From NCBI GenBank assembly GCA_004352715.1, contig SCFE01000009.1:3171013-3235012 (forward strand): a DNA stretch of 64,000 nt, given 5' to 3'. The translations under genes and the position numbers were made by a program. Of this stretch, positions 9,640-21,769 are shown piece after piece. A model generated the notes under the pieces. That model worked only from the letters and a program-made list of their open reading frames with translations, was not told where the DNA came from and ran no database searches. This DNA is from Hofstenia miamia. Taxonomy: Eukaryota; Xenacoelomorpha; Acoela. The stretch's first letter is position 1. Every line of letters begins with the position of its first letter.

Positions 9640-10850
9640 AGCAAGGGGTGTTTCAAAAATAAGTGCAATAAGTGTATTTTGGACTAAACTAAAAGTGCAC
9701 TTACTAGAGGTTTTTTAGCCATGCTCTTGATGTGATGAGAAAATGAAGGTGCTTTGTCTAAGTACACACCAAGCAATTTCACTACATATTGTTGTGTGAT
9801 ATCTTGCAGCTCAGGGACAGCGCTTTGACCAAAGGTAATGAGAAGTTCACTCGTCTTGCTATGATTAAAATGAAGCTTCTTGAATAAGAAATGAGCCTCA
9901 AAAGAATTGATTACTAAATCGCTCTTGTCTCCAACATCGTACGAGCCAGTTACAATAAGGGTATTATCGTCAGCAAAAGCTGATAATGAGAATGTAGCTA
10001 TGGCTTTTATTTGATAGATGTTATCAGCAGCACAGTTAAAAAAGATAGGACCACTGATGGTTTCTTGAGGAACTCCAAGTTAAATGTAAGGAATTGCATA
10101 ATGTTGGCCATTTATAGTGATGAAGTGGCTACTTCTGGAGAGGAAACTGGTATACCACTTCATAATATGACGATTGATGGGCAGATTCAATCTAGATAGA
10201 CCGTCAATAATTGCTGTGTTGATAACCGAGTCGAATGCCTTAGATATGTCCAGCGGAATTACTCAGCAATAGTCATGGCTACTCCTGAATTTGTAAATCT
10301 GATGCAGGATCTTTATCAGTGAGCACGCTGTTGAACTTTGTTTACGAAAACCAAACTGCAAAGGACTTAGTGATCTGTGATATGAGTAAGAAACAAATTT
10401 GTCATATATGTACCATTCTTTTAAAGACCCGAGAAAGATAAGGCGTGAGCGACATTGGCCGCAAATCCTTCGGCTCCTTAGGGTTGGCCTTCTTAGGAAT
10501 TGCTCGAATGTTAGCGATTTCGCACGCATCAGGAAACACATCATAGTAAAGTGAAAAGTTGAATAATGAGCAAACAGGATCAGCAAAGAATGCAACACCG
10601 TATTTAAAAACCCAGAAAGGCAAACCGTTAATTGCGCAGCTCGTTTTTTTTATTCGATTCAAATAGTGATAAACTTCATGGGGATAAAAATGTTATGTAG
10701 TGATGGGATCTTGTCACGCCAAACAGACGTGAAATAATGACTTATTAGCATTAGAAACACACAACAAATTTAAGTAGTCATTGGCATTATCAGCGTTAAA
10801 ATCATCACAGGAGCCGGGGGTAGCACGAATAAGGGAGTTTACTTAAGCCC
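9640..10850 (-). pseudogene. LINE reverse transcriptase, decayed
   Basis: Minus-strand remnant of a non-LTR retrotransposon ORF2. Pieces in order from the 5' side: a linker ending NRIKKTSCAINGLPFWVFK (about 10610-10660); IPKKANPKEPKDLRPMSLTP (about 10440-10500), the classic region before the palm; LQFGFRKQSSTACSLI (about 10300-10360); motif A as PLDISKAFDS (about 10229-10258); a GVPQ-type segment near 10060; and motif C as FADDNTLI (about 9957-9980). The open segments lie in at least two frames with stops between them, so it is inactive. Motifs suggest a CR1/jockey-like group. The 3' boundary is not obvious; sequence down to about 9480 may be its 3' end. Confidence 0.75.
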
Positions 10851-12070
10851 ACCAATTCGTCGAACCTATTTTATCTAAATACCTGTAATTGATAATTGCT
10901 AAACATTTTGAATACCTTAGTCCTAGAAGATACAGAATCATTCAACTGTCATCTGTTATCTCGAATTGCTAACAATAAAAAGTCATAATTCTAATACATC
11001 GTAGATTGAAAATATGAAAAGCTTAACGTATTTTGAATTTTAGTAACATTTCTCTGATGTATTCTAAGGGCAAAATTCATTATCTAGTTTCAAACTACAA
11101 ATTCATTAATTTGATATTTCGAATCCTTGAAACATTAATTGCTTAGCCCTAAACTGCTCATTGTATCTTTTCAGTTGTTTTTTCAGTCTATTAGAAAATT
11201 TTGTAATCCTGAGTTATATGAAGATAATAACTCTTTCAATGAAAACCGCATTTTTGTATAAACCTTTTCAATTCTTCACATTCCCAGTGTTCAGATAATA
11301 AAATGTTCTAAAGCCCAGGAACCAACCTCAACTGTAAATACGCCACCAAAGTCCCTGATCGCGAGGATGAACATGAAAGAGAAAATAATTCTCTATCCAA
11401 TGGGGTTTTCGGACTATACCTTTATGAGCCAGAGATGAAATCAGATCCAACATTTTAAGATCCGATCTGATCCGGATACGAAACTTCAAGATCCGGATTC
11501 GATCCGAACTTTTAAAAAATTTTTAGTTTTCAATCCGAATTTAAATAAATATTCTAACCACAAACAAGGTGTTTTTTAATGCGAATAGAAAATTTAAAGT
11601 GCTTCAACACTATTTTGAGATAAAAAATGGACATATACATACAAAATAGTGAATGCAAATTAACTTAATTGTAAACTTTGTAATAATCTAGTTCCTAAAA
11701 TTGTCATCAACTATAATCATAATATATTTATAGAGTTCAAGTAGTTGAGTTTCTTATAGTATTACCTCCAAATTCAAAAATAACCACGTTGCAATGTCAC
11801 TATGAATTGAAGCTGTTTCAAACAAGATAAATTTACTTCAAAATAGCAGCTAAGGCGATGAATACAAGAATAGCACAAATAATGGCAAATTAAAGAACAA
11901 CCCCAAAATGTATATTGCAAGACATTAAAAATATTGTTGTAGAATGTATTAAAATCCGTGATCAGGAAAATTCATTTTTCAATCAAAATTTGAGATTTAA
12001 ATATAAATTTTGAATTTTACTTAAATTGGATCAAAAAATTTGAATTATATATCAGCAACATTAAATAAAT
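10850..12070. other. AT-rich stretch with a possible short coding piece
   Basis: No complete gene. From about 11313 to 11458 one plus frame reads protein-like (NCKYATKVPDREDEHEREN, then NSLSNGVFGLYLYEPEMKSD, ending at TAA). It is preceded by a stop and has no ATG; it could be a terminal exon or transposon debris. The adjacent 11440-11540 holds iterated GATCCGGAT/GATCCGA motifs. Confidence 0.3.
11440..11540. repeat. Iterated GATCCGGAT-type motifs
   Basis: Within 100 bp there are two copies of GATCCGGAT, two of GATCCGA and one AATCCGAA. Clustered short motifs like these often flank DNA transposon ends, where they bind transposase. No terminal inverted repeat was found here. Confidence 0.4.
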
Positions 12071-13070
12071 NNNNNNNNNNNNNNNNNNNNNNNNNNNNNN
12101 NNNNNNNNNNNNNNNNNNNNNNNNNNNNNNNNNNNNNNNNNNNNNNNNNNNNNNNNNNNNNNNNNNNNNNNNNNNNNNNNNNNNNNNNNNNNNNNNNNNN
12201 NNNNNNNNNNNNNNNNNNNNNNNNNNNNNNNNNNNNNNNNNNNNNNNNNNNNNNNNNNNNNNNNNNNNNNNNNNNNNNNNNNNNNNNNNNNNNNNNNNNN
12301 NNNNNNNNNNNNNNNNNNNNNNNNNNNNNNNNNNNNNNNNNNNNNNNNNNNNNNNNNNNNNNNNNNNNNNNNNNNNNNNNNNNNNNNNNNNNNNNNNNNN
12401 NNNNNNNNNNNNNNNNNNNNNNNNNNNNNNNNNNNNNNNNNNNNNNNNNNNNNNNNNNNNNNNNNNNNNNNNNNNNNNNNNNNNNNNNNNNNNNNNNNNN
12501 NNNNNNNNNNNNNNNNNNNNNNNNNNNNNNNNNNNNNNNNNNNNNNNNNNNNNNNNNNNNNNNNNNNNNNNNNNNNNNNNNNNNNNNNNNNNNNNNNNNN
12601 NNNNNNNNNNNNNNNNNNNNNNNNNNNNNNNNNNNNNNNNNNNNNNNNNNNNNNNNNNNNNNNNNNNNNNNNNNNNNNNNNNNNNNNNNNNNNNNNNNNN
12701 NNNNNNNNNNNNNNNNNNNNNNNNNNNNNNNNNNNNNNNNNNNNNNNNNNNNNNNNNNNNNNNNNNNNNNNNNNNNNNNNNNNNNNNNNNNNNNNNNNNN
12801 NNNNNNNNNNNNNNNNNNNNNNNNNNNNNNNNNNNNNNNNNNNNNNNNNNNNNNNNNNNNNNNNNNNNNNNNNNNNNNNNNNNNNNNNNNNNNNNNNNNN
12901 NNNNNNNNNNNNNNNNNNNNNNNNNNNNNNNNNNNNNNNNNNNNNNNNNNNNNNNNNNNNNNNNNNNNNNNNNNNNNNNNNNNNNNNNNNNNNNNNNNNN
13001 NNNNNNNNNNNNNNNNNNNNNNNNNNNNNNNNNNNNNNNNNNNNNNNNNNNNNNNNNNNNNNNNNNNNNN
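12071..13070. other. Assembly gap, exactly 1000 N
   Basis: One thousand consecutive N. The round number suggests a placeholder of unknown true length, so distances across it are not reliable. Confidence 0.95.
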
Positions 13071-16000
13071 TTATTTTAATTAATAGTTGTAGTATATTTA
13101 GCCTTTGTGTAATTCATGTTTGTATATATATATATGTCATTTGTAAATATTGTGTATATATGTATATATTCATGTATGTGCATACAGAGTTAAATAAAGC
13201 TATTAAATAATAATTAAATAATAAATTCACACACTATTAATAGTATGCTGACAATATGGTTTCATAAATATTTTTGTATTAGTGATTACAATAATGACAA
13301 ACCTTCTGAGGACTAAGTTGATCTTGGCATTGCAAGTTGCTTAGAGTGCATATTTAAATGAGATTTTTTGATTGAAGAACATCTCAAATTATATTAGTAT
13401 TTTTGAATTTTGCAGTGTTTGCAAAAGCTAAGGTATTCCATTTGCTTCTCTGTGTGCTTTTTTTGACAAACATATTAGAGAGAATCCTTTTCAGAATTCT
13501 GCTCTTCCATTTGCAAGTTTGTTCAAACAAATGTTTTTGGTTGCTTTACGATTTTATCATTATGTAATGGCTAACATGAATCGGAATTTCAGATTTGAAG
13601 TATTGGTCACCAATTTTAAAAGTTGTTGGAAAGAATAACGCGGAACCTGTTGTAATAACAATGAAATTCAATTAAAAAATATTGCCAAATATCTGAAGGT
13701 TGTGTTGCATTAAGATTACAACTACTGCCTTATGTGCCATATATGGTATATGTAGTTTTGACAATGCCTGTATGCAGAACCTAACAGAAAAATTTTAATA
13801 ATGGTACTAATCTTTTCTATGACAAGTAATCTTTGTAAAAAGCCCATATTTGTATTGCCTAACTCACATTGAATAGTGAAAAATGATCAAATTACTCTGT
13901 CATAGACGAAAGACCTCAACTAATGTATACCGGTACATGCATATATTATTTAGTTCTATTTGCGTGTTTCTGGCCTTTATTTTGGCTTACTTATGAAGGA
14001 TAGCAGCACCACATGTTCATAAGTGAAAAATTAGGAAATAAGAGAATCAAAATACTAGGTTTATGAAGGTCCGTGAGGACTCTAAAATTGGTGTGCCATA
14101 TTTGGAACACCGTGCATGTAGGGTGTTAAATTGGTCAGTAATTCACTTAATTGAAACTTCATAGGCCTAAAATTATGCCTTAAAATAAGGTTTCCACCAA
14201 AAAGATTGTAATCTAATCAAAATATAGCGCAGAACCAGTTGGAAATATACAAAAGCTTATCAAAAATGTATATAAAAATCAGAAAATATGCAGCATAGAA
14301 TGATATTGTTTTGCTATGTTCATCTAAAGTTATGAATATCGTAGAAAAGAAACTATCAAAACTTAAGAATACTATATCAAAATAAATCAACTAAGTTTCT
14401 AAGAAAACAAATTCTTTTTTTATGAAAAACTTAGTCTTTAAACATTTTAAAAATTGTTATTTGAAAGTAAAAAGGAATTGCTTAGTGATTTTGAAAGAGA
14501 CGAAATTTCGTTGTTTACTGAAATTTACGAATTTTACAATTACAGATAAATTGTAATTAAAGTCACATCTAACGTAAATTTAATCTTATTAATAATAAAA
14601 TCAAATTTAGTTCAATAACTTTAAGAATTGCAAAGCATGATTCTGTTAAAGTGTCTTCAAAACGAGGAAAATATAGTCATGCAAAGGAAGTCAACTGCTC
14701 TATGTTTTATTCAGAGGAATAGACCTTCAAAGAATGTCAACTAGTAACATAAAAGGAAAATATTGTTGCATTCATTCTAAGGAATATAAACCGAATTCAT
14801 CAAATCATAATGTATTCAATAAAACTGTACTGTATATAAAAAATTACAATTTATGTTTTGTAAAATGAAATTATAACGAGTAATAGACCTTTTACAAATC
14901 TCAAAAATGAGTGACTTTTAGGATTTTTCCAAAAGATTTTAAATGTAAATAATTAAAAATTTCATAAAAAATTTTTCTTACTAAGAATATATCTGTAATA
15001 ATTGTTGGATCGAGCGATTTTGTTGCTAGCTATCAAACATGGTGAAAAATTTTACATATGTTTGCTGAAATTATGGTAGATAGAGAATGAGAATTATGTT
15101 GATTATTATTCAGTTTAGTGTTTTGAAGCCTGGAGAAACTAAATCTTTTGTACTGATGCCTTAGCACGTAATAAAAGACTTCTACAAAAATCCTGTCTCT
15201 AAAATCCCCTAGTAACCTTCTTATCAAGTGGTTAGCCCCCTAAATGGGTTAAATGTAATTAAGTTTTATACTTGACCAATTCTTGTTAACCTAAGAAACT
15301 ATATCAAATAACGAAATCTGCAAATTTTCATCCAAAACATAAAAAATTCAAAGGTTTCTTCAATTAATTTTTAAAGATTTTTCCTGATTTTTAAAAATAA
15401 CTTTATGTCTAAGTTCAAATTGATAAAACTTTGTCATTTCTAATTGTATCTTCCTGAAATTTGGTCTGATTGATCATTAGATAATCTTCTTTTATGGGTG
15501 TTTTTCAGTTTATTTATTCTTCTGAAAATTCTAGAAAATATGTTTTTGCATGACTAATAGGTCTTAAAATTTGCTTGATTGATTAAAATTATACATATTT
15601 TTACTAAATCATGATGGATTAAAAATCAAAAGCTAGAATTGTAAGTATATTTATTAATTTTCATCTGTGAAAGATTGAGCAAATTTGATTGAAGTTTGTG
15701 ATAGTAGTACGATAATCAGTTTCGCTTGTCATTTTCATAATTTATGAAAAAAATTGCGTGATTGAAATACCTAATCCATAAGCTTAACTCATGTACCAAA
15801 AACTTCAACATTTAGTTATTAAGCAGAATTAGGACCCCTAATACCCTCCATCTAACTTATGTTTCAATTCATCCAGGAAATGTCTTCTTTCTGTTTCTTT
15901 CATTGAAACTAATTGCACCATTTATTCACCCTTAGCTCCAAACATATAATAATATAAGAAGACAAGTATTCTCAAAGGCTATTTTTTTCTGTTATTGAAT

Positions 16001-16250
16001 CGCCTACAGGAACTGCCCAGCGTAATTCTCTAACTAAATTATTTAACTCGAACCTCGAGAACTCTGCAGAAAAATTTCTCCGTTGTTAGATAGTCCATCA
16101 ATTCAAGTCACAAATTATTTCGTTAATGATTTTTAAGATTGCTGCAGTGAATGAAGAATGGAAATAATGAGGGAGCCTTTCTATTACTTAGGATTTGATT
16201 GCTTCCAAAATGTATAATGTAAACATAATTATACATGTATTAGTAATATC
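13071..16250. other. AT-rich non-coding stretch
   Basis: No gene supported. It contains short (TA)n runs near 13120-13170 and many near-homopolymer A/T blocks. Confidence 0.45.
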
Positions 16251-16429
16251 TAATTATTTCTAGTATTTACCAATTGACATCATTATTTTTAAGAAAGTCT
16301 ATATTTTTCAGGAACGCTTTCCTTCCGATAGAGTAATCTAAGACAAGTTATTTGCTTTGAATAAATTTCATCAGTAATATAGACTGCTCTGGCCTACGAA
16401 TAAGAAATCTATCACGTTTAGATTTAATG

Positions 16430-18735
16430 AATTTTTTAAGTGCGGTATTTTTTCTGTCAACTTCGACAAGTTGTTAATGATGTAACTCATCGAAATAGGC
16501 ACATTCTTGACCTCTTCATTGTAAGAGAAACGGAATTGGATATGACATGTAAGTGTATTGTTGATAGTCATGAATCATTATCCAGTTACTCTTACACTAA
16601 ATTTACTACGACATTCCAGTGAAAACCAGAGTGTATTTGTACTTTTTATAGAGATTTCAAAGGGATTGATATTTTGGAATTTTGAAGAGATTGCCTAGGA
16701 ATGGATATGCTATTTTCCGGATCTGAGGAAGAAGCTAATAAATTATTTGATTAATTCATCTCAAGAAATTTGAATCATTTTAATTGCACACGACTAAGCG
16801 GAGGAAAACTAAATTGATTTGCTTCAAAATAAGTTTTGTGCGATAATTCAATTTGCAAGTTCATTACATGCTTTATAACAAAATGAAATAGCCGATTTAA
16901 ACAAGAAGGCTTAGTCAGCAATAAGTCAGCATAGATTGTTTTATAGATTAAGAGGTTTTGGTGTTAAACGTGTTTCAAATAGACACTTTCAATTTTTCTA
17001 TTGAAAAATCGACGTCGAGAATAAAATATTTAAAAATCCTTGCACGTTCTTTAAGTGATCAAAACATAATATGCAATTATAGTGAAATGTCAGACAAAAC
17101 CTTCCTGACATGAATTTTTGATTATAGATGCTTTTCTAGATGATAAAAAACGGCAGAATATATTATTTCATTTTCTCACTAATGTATTACCATAGCAAAT
17201 TTCATATGCGCGAAGTTGAAGATAATATTTCTCAGATTATTAAATGAACCTAATTTCTTCCTATGTTAATAGTACTATGCTGCATATAATCAATCAGCAT
17301 GCTATGGCGTACGCAGGAGGGACATGGTGGAATTCCCCCCCGTCAGGTTTCCAAATTTGATCTTAGCTGGATAAATCACAAAATTTTTTGTAAAAAATTG
17401 AAAAATGTAAAATCTAGGATCGTGAAATGCATTTTTAGGGTATATTTTCTAAATGTTTTCAAAAATTTTCGCTGGGCTTCGTCCCGCATTGGGTAATGAC
17501 GCTGATGTCGCCCGTCAGAAAATCCTGCGTACGCACCTGTCAGCATGCACCTTTCAGAATATGTAAAAAACAAAGCGATAGCGCATGTTGGTGTGTCATT
17601 AAATTAAGATCATTAAGACATATACGTAGAAAGAAGGAGGAGAATTATAGAAGATTAAGAACTCTTAAGGCATTACTGGAATATAGTTTATCTAGAAATA
17701 AGGTTCTTAATGCATCACAAAAAAGGCTAAGTCTCTTTTACAGTTTAATCAATTCCATGAAGAATGATCCCAAAACATTATTTTCTCATTTTAGAAATTT
17801 AACAGTAAAACCTAAGTCTCCTCCCAACATTTAGCAGGATTTTTCTGTATGAAATTTAGAAAAATCAAGTCAACATTAGTACGTCCATTAATAGAGAATG
17901 TTCTTAATAGTGTGAATGTGAGAAATCTAAATTGATCTCTGGGGCTCCCCAAGTATCTTGCTTGGGACAATTATTGTATCTTATCTGCACCAAATTAATA
18001 TCAGAACTATGTATTAGATTTAAGTTATCTTTATCTGTTCAATGCTGATGATCTTCAAGTATATACGTTCCTTCCAAACCAAGATATTTCAAGATTATCA
18101 TCATTGGTAAATATAATCAATCAATCAATGTAGAAAAAACGAAAGTTATTATCATTTCACGCTCAAATTCTTTAAGGGCTTCAATTTATGAATATCTTCC
18201 AATGGCGATGCAGCAATATGTGGTTTCTATTGCAACAAATCTGGTTTATATTGTTGACAATAATCTTTAATTTAAAAATAATGTTACAAAAATTTTGAAA
18301 ATCTGTTCAATCCAAATACGGCAAATAAAACAAGTAAGAAAATTTTTTGGTATTGAATCTACCGTGGTATCAAGATTGGACAATTGATGTTCATTGCTAT
18401 CAAATTCACCTTAATAATTACTGTGCAGGTTGCAAACTATGTTAAATAAAAGTATAAGAATAATCTATATAGATTGGCTAGAGAAATGGAAACACCAATG
18501 GGACATATTAGTCTCCATCGGCTGCCCCTTGAAGAAAGAATAGAAAATAAACTTTGCCTCCTTACGTAGAAGTGTAACAACGGCATGGTAAAAAAATATT
18601 TGATTAGTTTTATTAAAAAGAGGGATGCTTTACAATTTAAAAACTTAAGCTTTTGATAGTGATATACTTGAGGTGTTGCAAACAAAAATACACACTGCGA
18701 TATAAATATATATTATTATTTTTATTATTATTATT
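16430..18735 (+). pseudogene. LINE remnant (endonuclease and reverse transcriptase), interrupted
   Basis: Decayed plus-strand non-LTR retrotransposon. 16440-16622 encodes the end of an AP endonuclease domain: THRNRHILDLFIVRE matches the THxxGHTLDLVxxRE block of such enzymes. After an inserted 237-bp element (17303-17539) the frame resumes at about 17549 with the linker (RNKVLNASQKRLSLFYSLIN, then FSHFRNLTVKPKSPPNI). Reverse-transcriptase palm pieces follow: GAPQVSCLG (17941-17967, for GVPQGSxLGP) and NADDLQVYT (18041 on, the catalytic ADD). Fingers and motif A are missing, so there is an internal deletion. The tail near 18500 (METPMGHISLHRLPLEER) is the usual thumb/C-terminal region. A TTATTATTATT-type tail at about 18708-18738 marks the 3' end. 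Confidence 0.7.
17303..17539. mobile_element. 237-bp inverted-repeat element with 9-bp target duplication
   Basis: The identical 9-mer TCAGCATGC occurs at 17294-17302 and 17540-17548, bracketing a 237-bp insert inside the LINE remnant. The ends are TATGGCGTACGCAGGA on the left and, as reverse complement on the right, CAGGTGCGTACGCAGGA, sharing the 12-mer GCGTACGCAGGA. It has no coding capacity, so it is a non-autonomous DNA element of uncertain superfamily. A related right end (TTTCGCTGG to CCCGTCAGAAAATCCT) recurs at about 34170-34245. Confidence 0.75.
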
Positions 18736-18739
18736 TTTC

Positions 18740-20000
18740 TGTTGTTTTATTTTGCATCAAAAATTCTCCAGCCAGCTGCGAATATAGTCTAGTTTTGAGA
18801 CTATCACACTGGACATTTCATTTGCTTTTGATTATTAAGGTATCTTTAGTAAATCAAGGAAAATTTTACAGTAAATTTCAAATTGTATCATTTGTGGTGA
18901 AGTTAATTTTCCTTCTACAATGAAACTTACATTGACGCATGGCTTTCTAACCTTTTTGAGAAAATTTCATGTTGTGTTCATCCTACTATTTTATCTCTCC
19001 ACCAAATCACAATAGATGTATTTCTTTCGAATTTAAGCTGCTCGAACTCCCTTTCTTTGCCATTCTATGCCCACTCAATTGAATGTCATCAGATCTTCTA
19101 GAATCAGTAGAATTGTAAAAGTGATTTATCATTCTTAAATTCATGACTAAGCATCACTATTTGTTTCAGGATTCTATTTTTCAGCTACAACTAATATTTA
19201 TTTATCTTAAGCATCAAAAAAACGAGGCTATTCTGAACTTGTTGAATGAATATTTTATCTCAATTCATCAACCCCTTCTTTTTGTTAAAGATAACATTTG
19301 CAGTACTAAATCCCAATTTATTCGACATTCAACTTGATGATGTGGATGAGATCTTTGCGTCTTGGTTATCTAGCTGCTAAGGCCCAGACAACATTCCTGA
19401 TTCTTTTTCAAAAATATTTTGCTTCTGAGTTTCCATTCACTTATTGAACATATTTCGATATTTTATTGATTCAAGAATTTACCCTCCAGCTTGGAAGTTA
19501 GCCTAAGTTAGCCCATGAATATAGTAATAATCATTTAGTTACTAATTTCAAACCTATTAGTATCTATCAAAGATTTCGCTGATTTTTGAAAACTGTCACA
19601 CAATTTTCATATCCTGTAATTTATCGGAGTTGAACAAAGCAGCAACGCGGTTTTGTGAAAACGCATAGCACTGATACTCAAACTCTTATTTACCTTGACT
19701 TAATATACTTAGCTTTTGATGTTCATGGAAATTTTTTATTCTTACGTCTGGACTTTTCAAAGGTTTGACAAAGTATCAGATTGTATTCCTTTGGAAATGG
19801 ACGTGGTCTTTGAAATGATTGACATCTGATTTTACGAATCGTTCCAATCCGTAGTCATTATCAATTCATTTTCACATATCTGCTCTGCAAAAAGCGGCGT
19901 GCCCCAAGAAGCGACGGAATTTAATTTACATATAAATGAAATTGCGTTTTTTAATTCAAATGCATTCAATATGTTACTGACACCTTACTGTATTTAAATG
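18740..20000 (+). pseudogene. Second LINE reverse transcriptase remnant
   Basis: Plus-strand remnant directly after the first. Recognisable pieces are a linker reading IPDSFSKIFC-type sequence near 19395-19430, then RIYPPAWKLA (about 19472-19502), TNFKPIS (about 19541-19562, the NFRPIS block), KQQRGFVKTHSTDTQTLIYLD (about 19635-19700, for QFGFRxxxST), and LRLDFSK (about 19742-19763, motif A). Stops and frame changes separate them, and no YADD region follows. The lineage resembles the YRPISLL/YLDFSKAFDKVPH type of LINE. Confidence 0.6.
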
Positions 20001-21057
20001 ATTATAATAATTATTAAGAATTTTTTAGAAAAGCTGCAAACTTTATAATAAAATATATAAAACGGTATTTTTAGACTTAAGAAGTAAAACAATGCTTTGA
20101 TCTCCTGAAAATGAAAATAGTTCAATTAACATTTTTAGTTAACAGCATTGTAATTAAATAGTAAATTCAAAGAAAGTAGCATATTTTCACACCATATGAT
20201 TATATATGGAAGTGTTCCAAAAAGGATACTCAAAATAGTGTTAAAAATTGTGTTAATTAACTCGTTAAAATCGACATTTTCACATAAGTAACGCGTTAAC
20301 TAGAAAGGAATTAAGTACGCATTGAGTTGCCAATGAAATACATTCTAACTAATTGTATTCGGAAAGAAACGAGTCCATGCAGGTAAGCTACTTCTGCTAC
20401 CCGTAACCCGTAAAAATTTAGCAGTAACCACATGCATGCCTGCATATTCAGTTTACAGTACCTAATGCATTAATAACTTTTTATGCTATAACATAATTAT
20501 CAAAAATTATACAAAACTAAAAATCAATTGTATTTGTCATGTATGACAATTGATTAGTATGTTTTAACCTTGTCACCCAACAGTCATTTTCGTTTGACAT
20601 AAATAATAGAATAAAGATAGATAAATAAAGATTAATACTTAAATATCCTTTCTGTACTAAACTTCAATTAGTAAAATTATTTTCTATTAAAACTATAAAT
20701 CGCATGTAGAACTTCTATTCGATATTTTTCTAATTTCCAAAAACTCATTTAGATTGTTATATCTTGAAAAACCATTTAGTTTTTCAGAAACAAAATAATA
20801 TAACAATCATTAGACGTTTTAATTATAGCATATAGCATAGTTCTTCTTTATTTTACGCTTTATATTTATTCCTTACCCCTACCCAAACTGCTACATAATT
20901 CTCCTCTAATAAATGCTTCAGTTCACATAATTGTTAGCACATATCAGAGTCGTTTGGATAACACTTTGAAATTAAAATATGCTGTTACTTAAATAAATAT
21001 CAAATTAGCGAAATTGCAAAATCAACAATTTCGTTTGAATAAACAAGATTACTTGAC
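20000..21057. other. AT-rich non-coding stretch
   Basis: Nothing recognisable; it presumably carries the upstream region of the gene that starts at 21103. Confidence 0.45.
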
Positions 21058-21102
21058 AGTAAACATTGAGTTTCATGATATTGTCTACACTCGTGCTGCT
21101 TC

Positions 21103-21633
21103 ATGAGCGATTCGGAAGAGAGTAAAATCCTCCATGCTAATAAGTTAGTTCAGTTCGTGGATTCTTCGGGTATTGCTATTGAATGGAATGTTAGTAACAC
21201 CGATTATAGCAGTAGTTCACACATTGTGAAATCCCTAATTAAAAATGCAATGCTGTCAAATGGATTATTGCACACAGGGTGGAATTTCAGATGCTCTATT
21301 GATCATCTTACTGTTACTTTCACTAAGACTCCACTAGTAGATCATCCTAATTTAGGACGAAGACATAAAATGACTTGTCAGCAATATAGAATAATGCACG
21401 GCGTGAAAAATCATGAAGTTCTCGAAATCTTAAAAGAGTATGTATTTGTGGTTAGATTCGAGTTTAAAGGAAGTCGGTTCGACGTTAATTCAAGGGTGGT
21501 GGCTGTAAAGGAAAACATCGAAAAGCTTTATTGTTCAAATGGCGTTAATGTGGGTGACCAAGTTTTGAAATTGTTAACTGAAACAATCAAAGAAATGGCG
21601 CATCAGCACGCGAAAGTGAAGCGCAAAAATTAA
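21103..21633 (+). CDS. Unrecognised 176-residue protein
   Basis: I do not recognise this gene. It is an uninterrupted ATG-to-TAA frame with codon use and composition like real protein. It is more GC-rich than its flanks, has no stretch of low complexity, no signal peptide and no membrane segment. It starts MSDSEESK (acidic) and ends HAKVKRKN (basic). The middle has two possible beta-rich blocks, VQFVDSSGIAIEWNV (about 17-31) and DHLTVTFTKTP (about 67-77). A conserved-looking RRHKMTCQQYRIMHGVKNHE (about 86-105) is followed by YVFVVRFEFKG (about 113-123). No catalytic motif is evident. A possible acceptor AG at 21058-21059 would leave a 43-base leader. No clear poly(A) hexamer follows. It faces the 3' end of an R2/R4-type LINE. 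It could also be the last exon of a longer gene. Confidence 0.6.
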   Translation: MSDSEESKILHANKLVQFVDSSGIAIEWNVSNTDYSSSSHIVKSLIKNAMLSNGLLHTGWNFRCSIDHLTVTFTKTPLVDHPNLGRRHKMTCQQYRIMHGVKNHEVLEILKEYVFVVRFEFKGSRFDVNSRVVAVKENIEKLYCSNGVNVGDQVLKLLTETIKEMAHQHAKVKRKN

Positions 21634-21769
21634 TTTGTACCTTATTAAGTTGGTTTGTAAATAATTAGTTCTTAGAAAGAGAGTTAATTACATTTTTGCA
21701 TTGCAAGTTTTATTTTCACACGTGGATGTATTTGTTATTTACTGCTTTGCATTCATTTATGTTATTATC

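Noticed and set aside
12040-13083. Long open frame of 347 codons
   Set aside because: Almost entirely N (12071-13070); no sequence supports it. The same holds for frames across 29202-29361, 45963-46224, 51314-51640 and 57262-57323.
16041-16062. tRNA-like GGTTCGAGTTA on the minus strand
   Set aside because: Resembles a B box but lacks the final CC, a matching A box and an acceptor stem. No tRNA could be folded here or elsewhere in the window.
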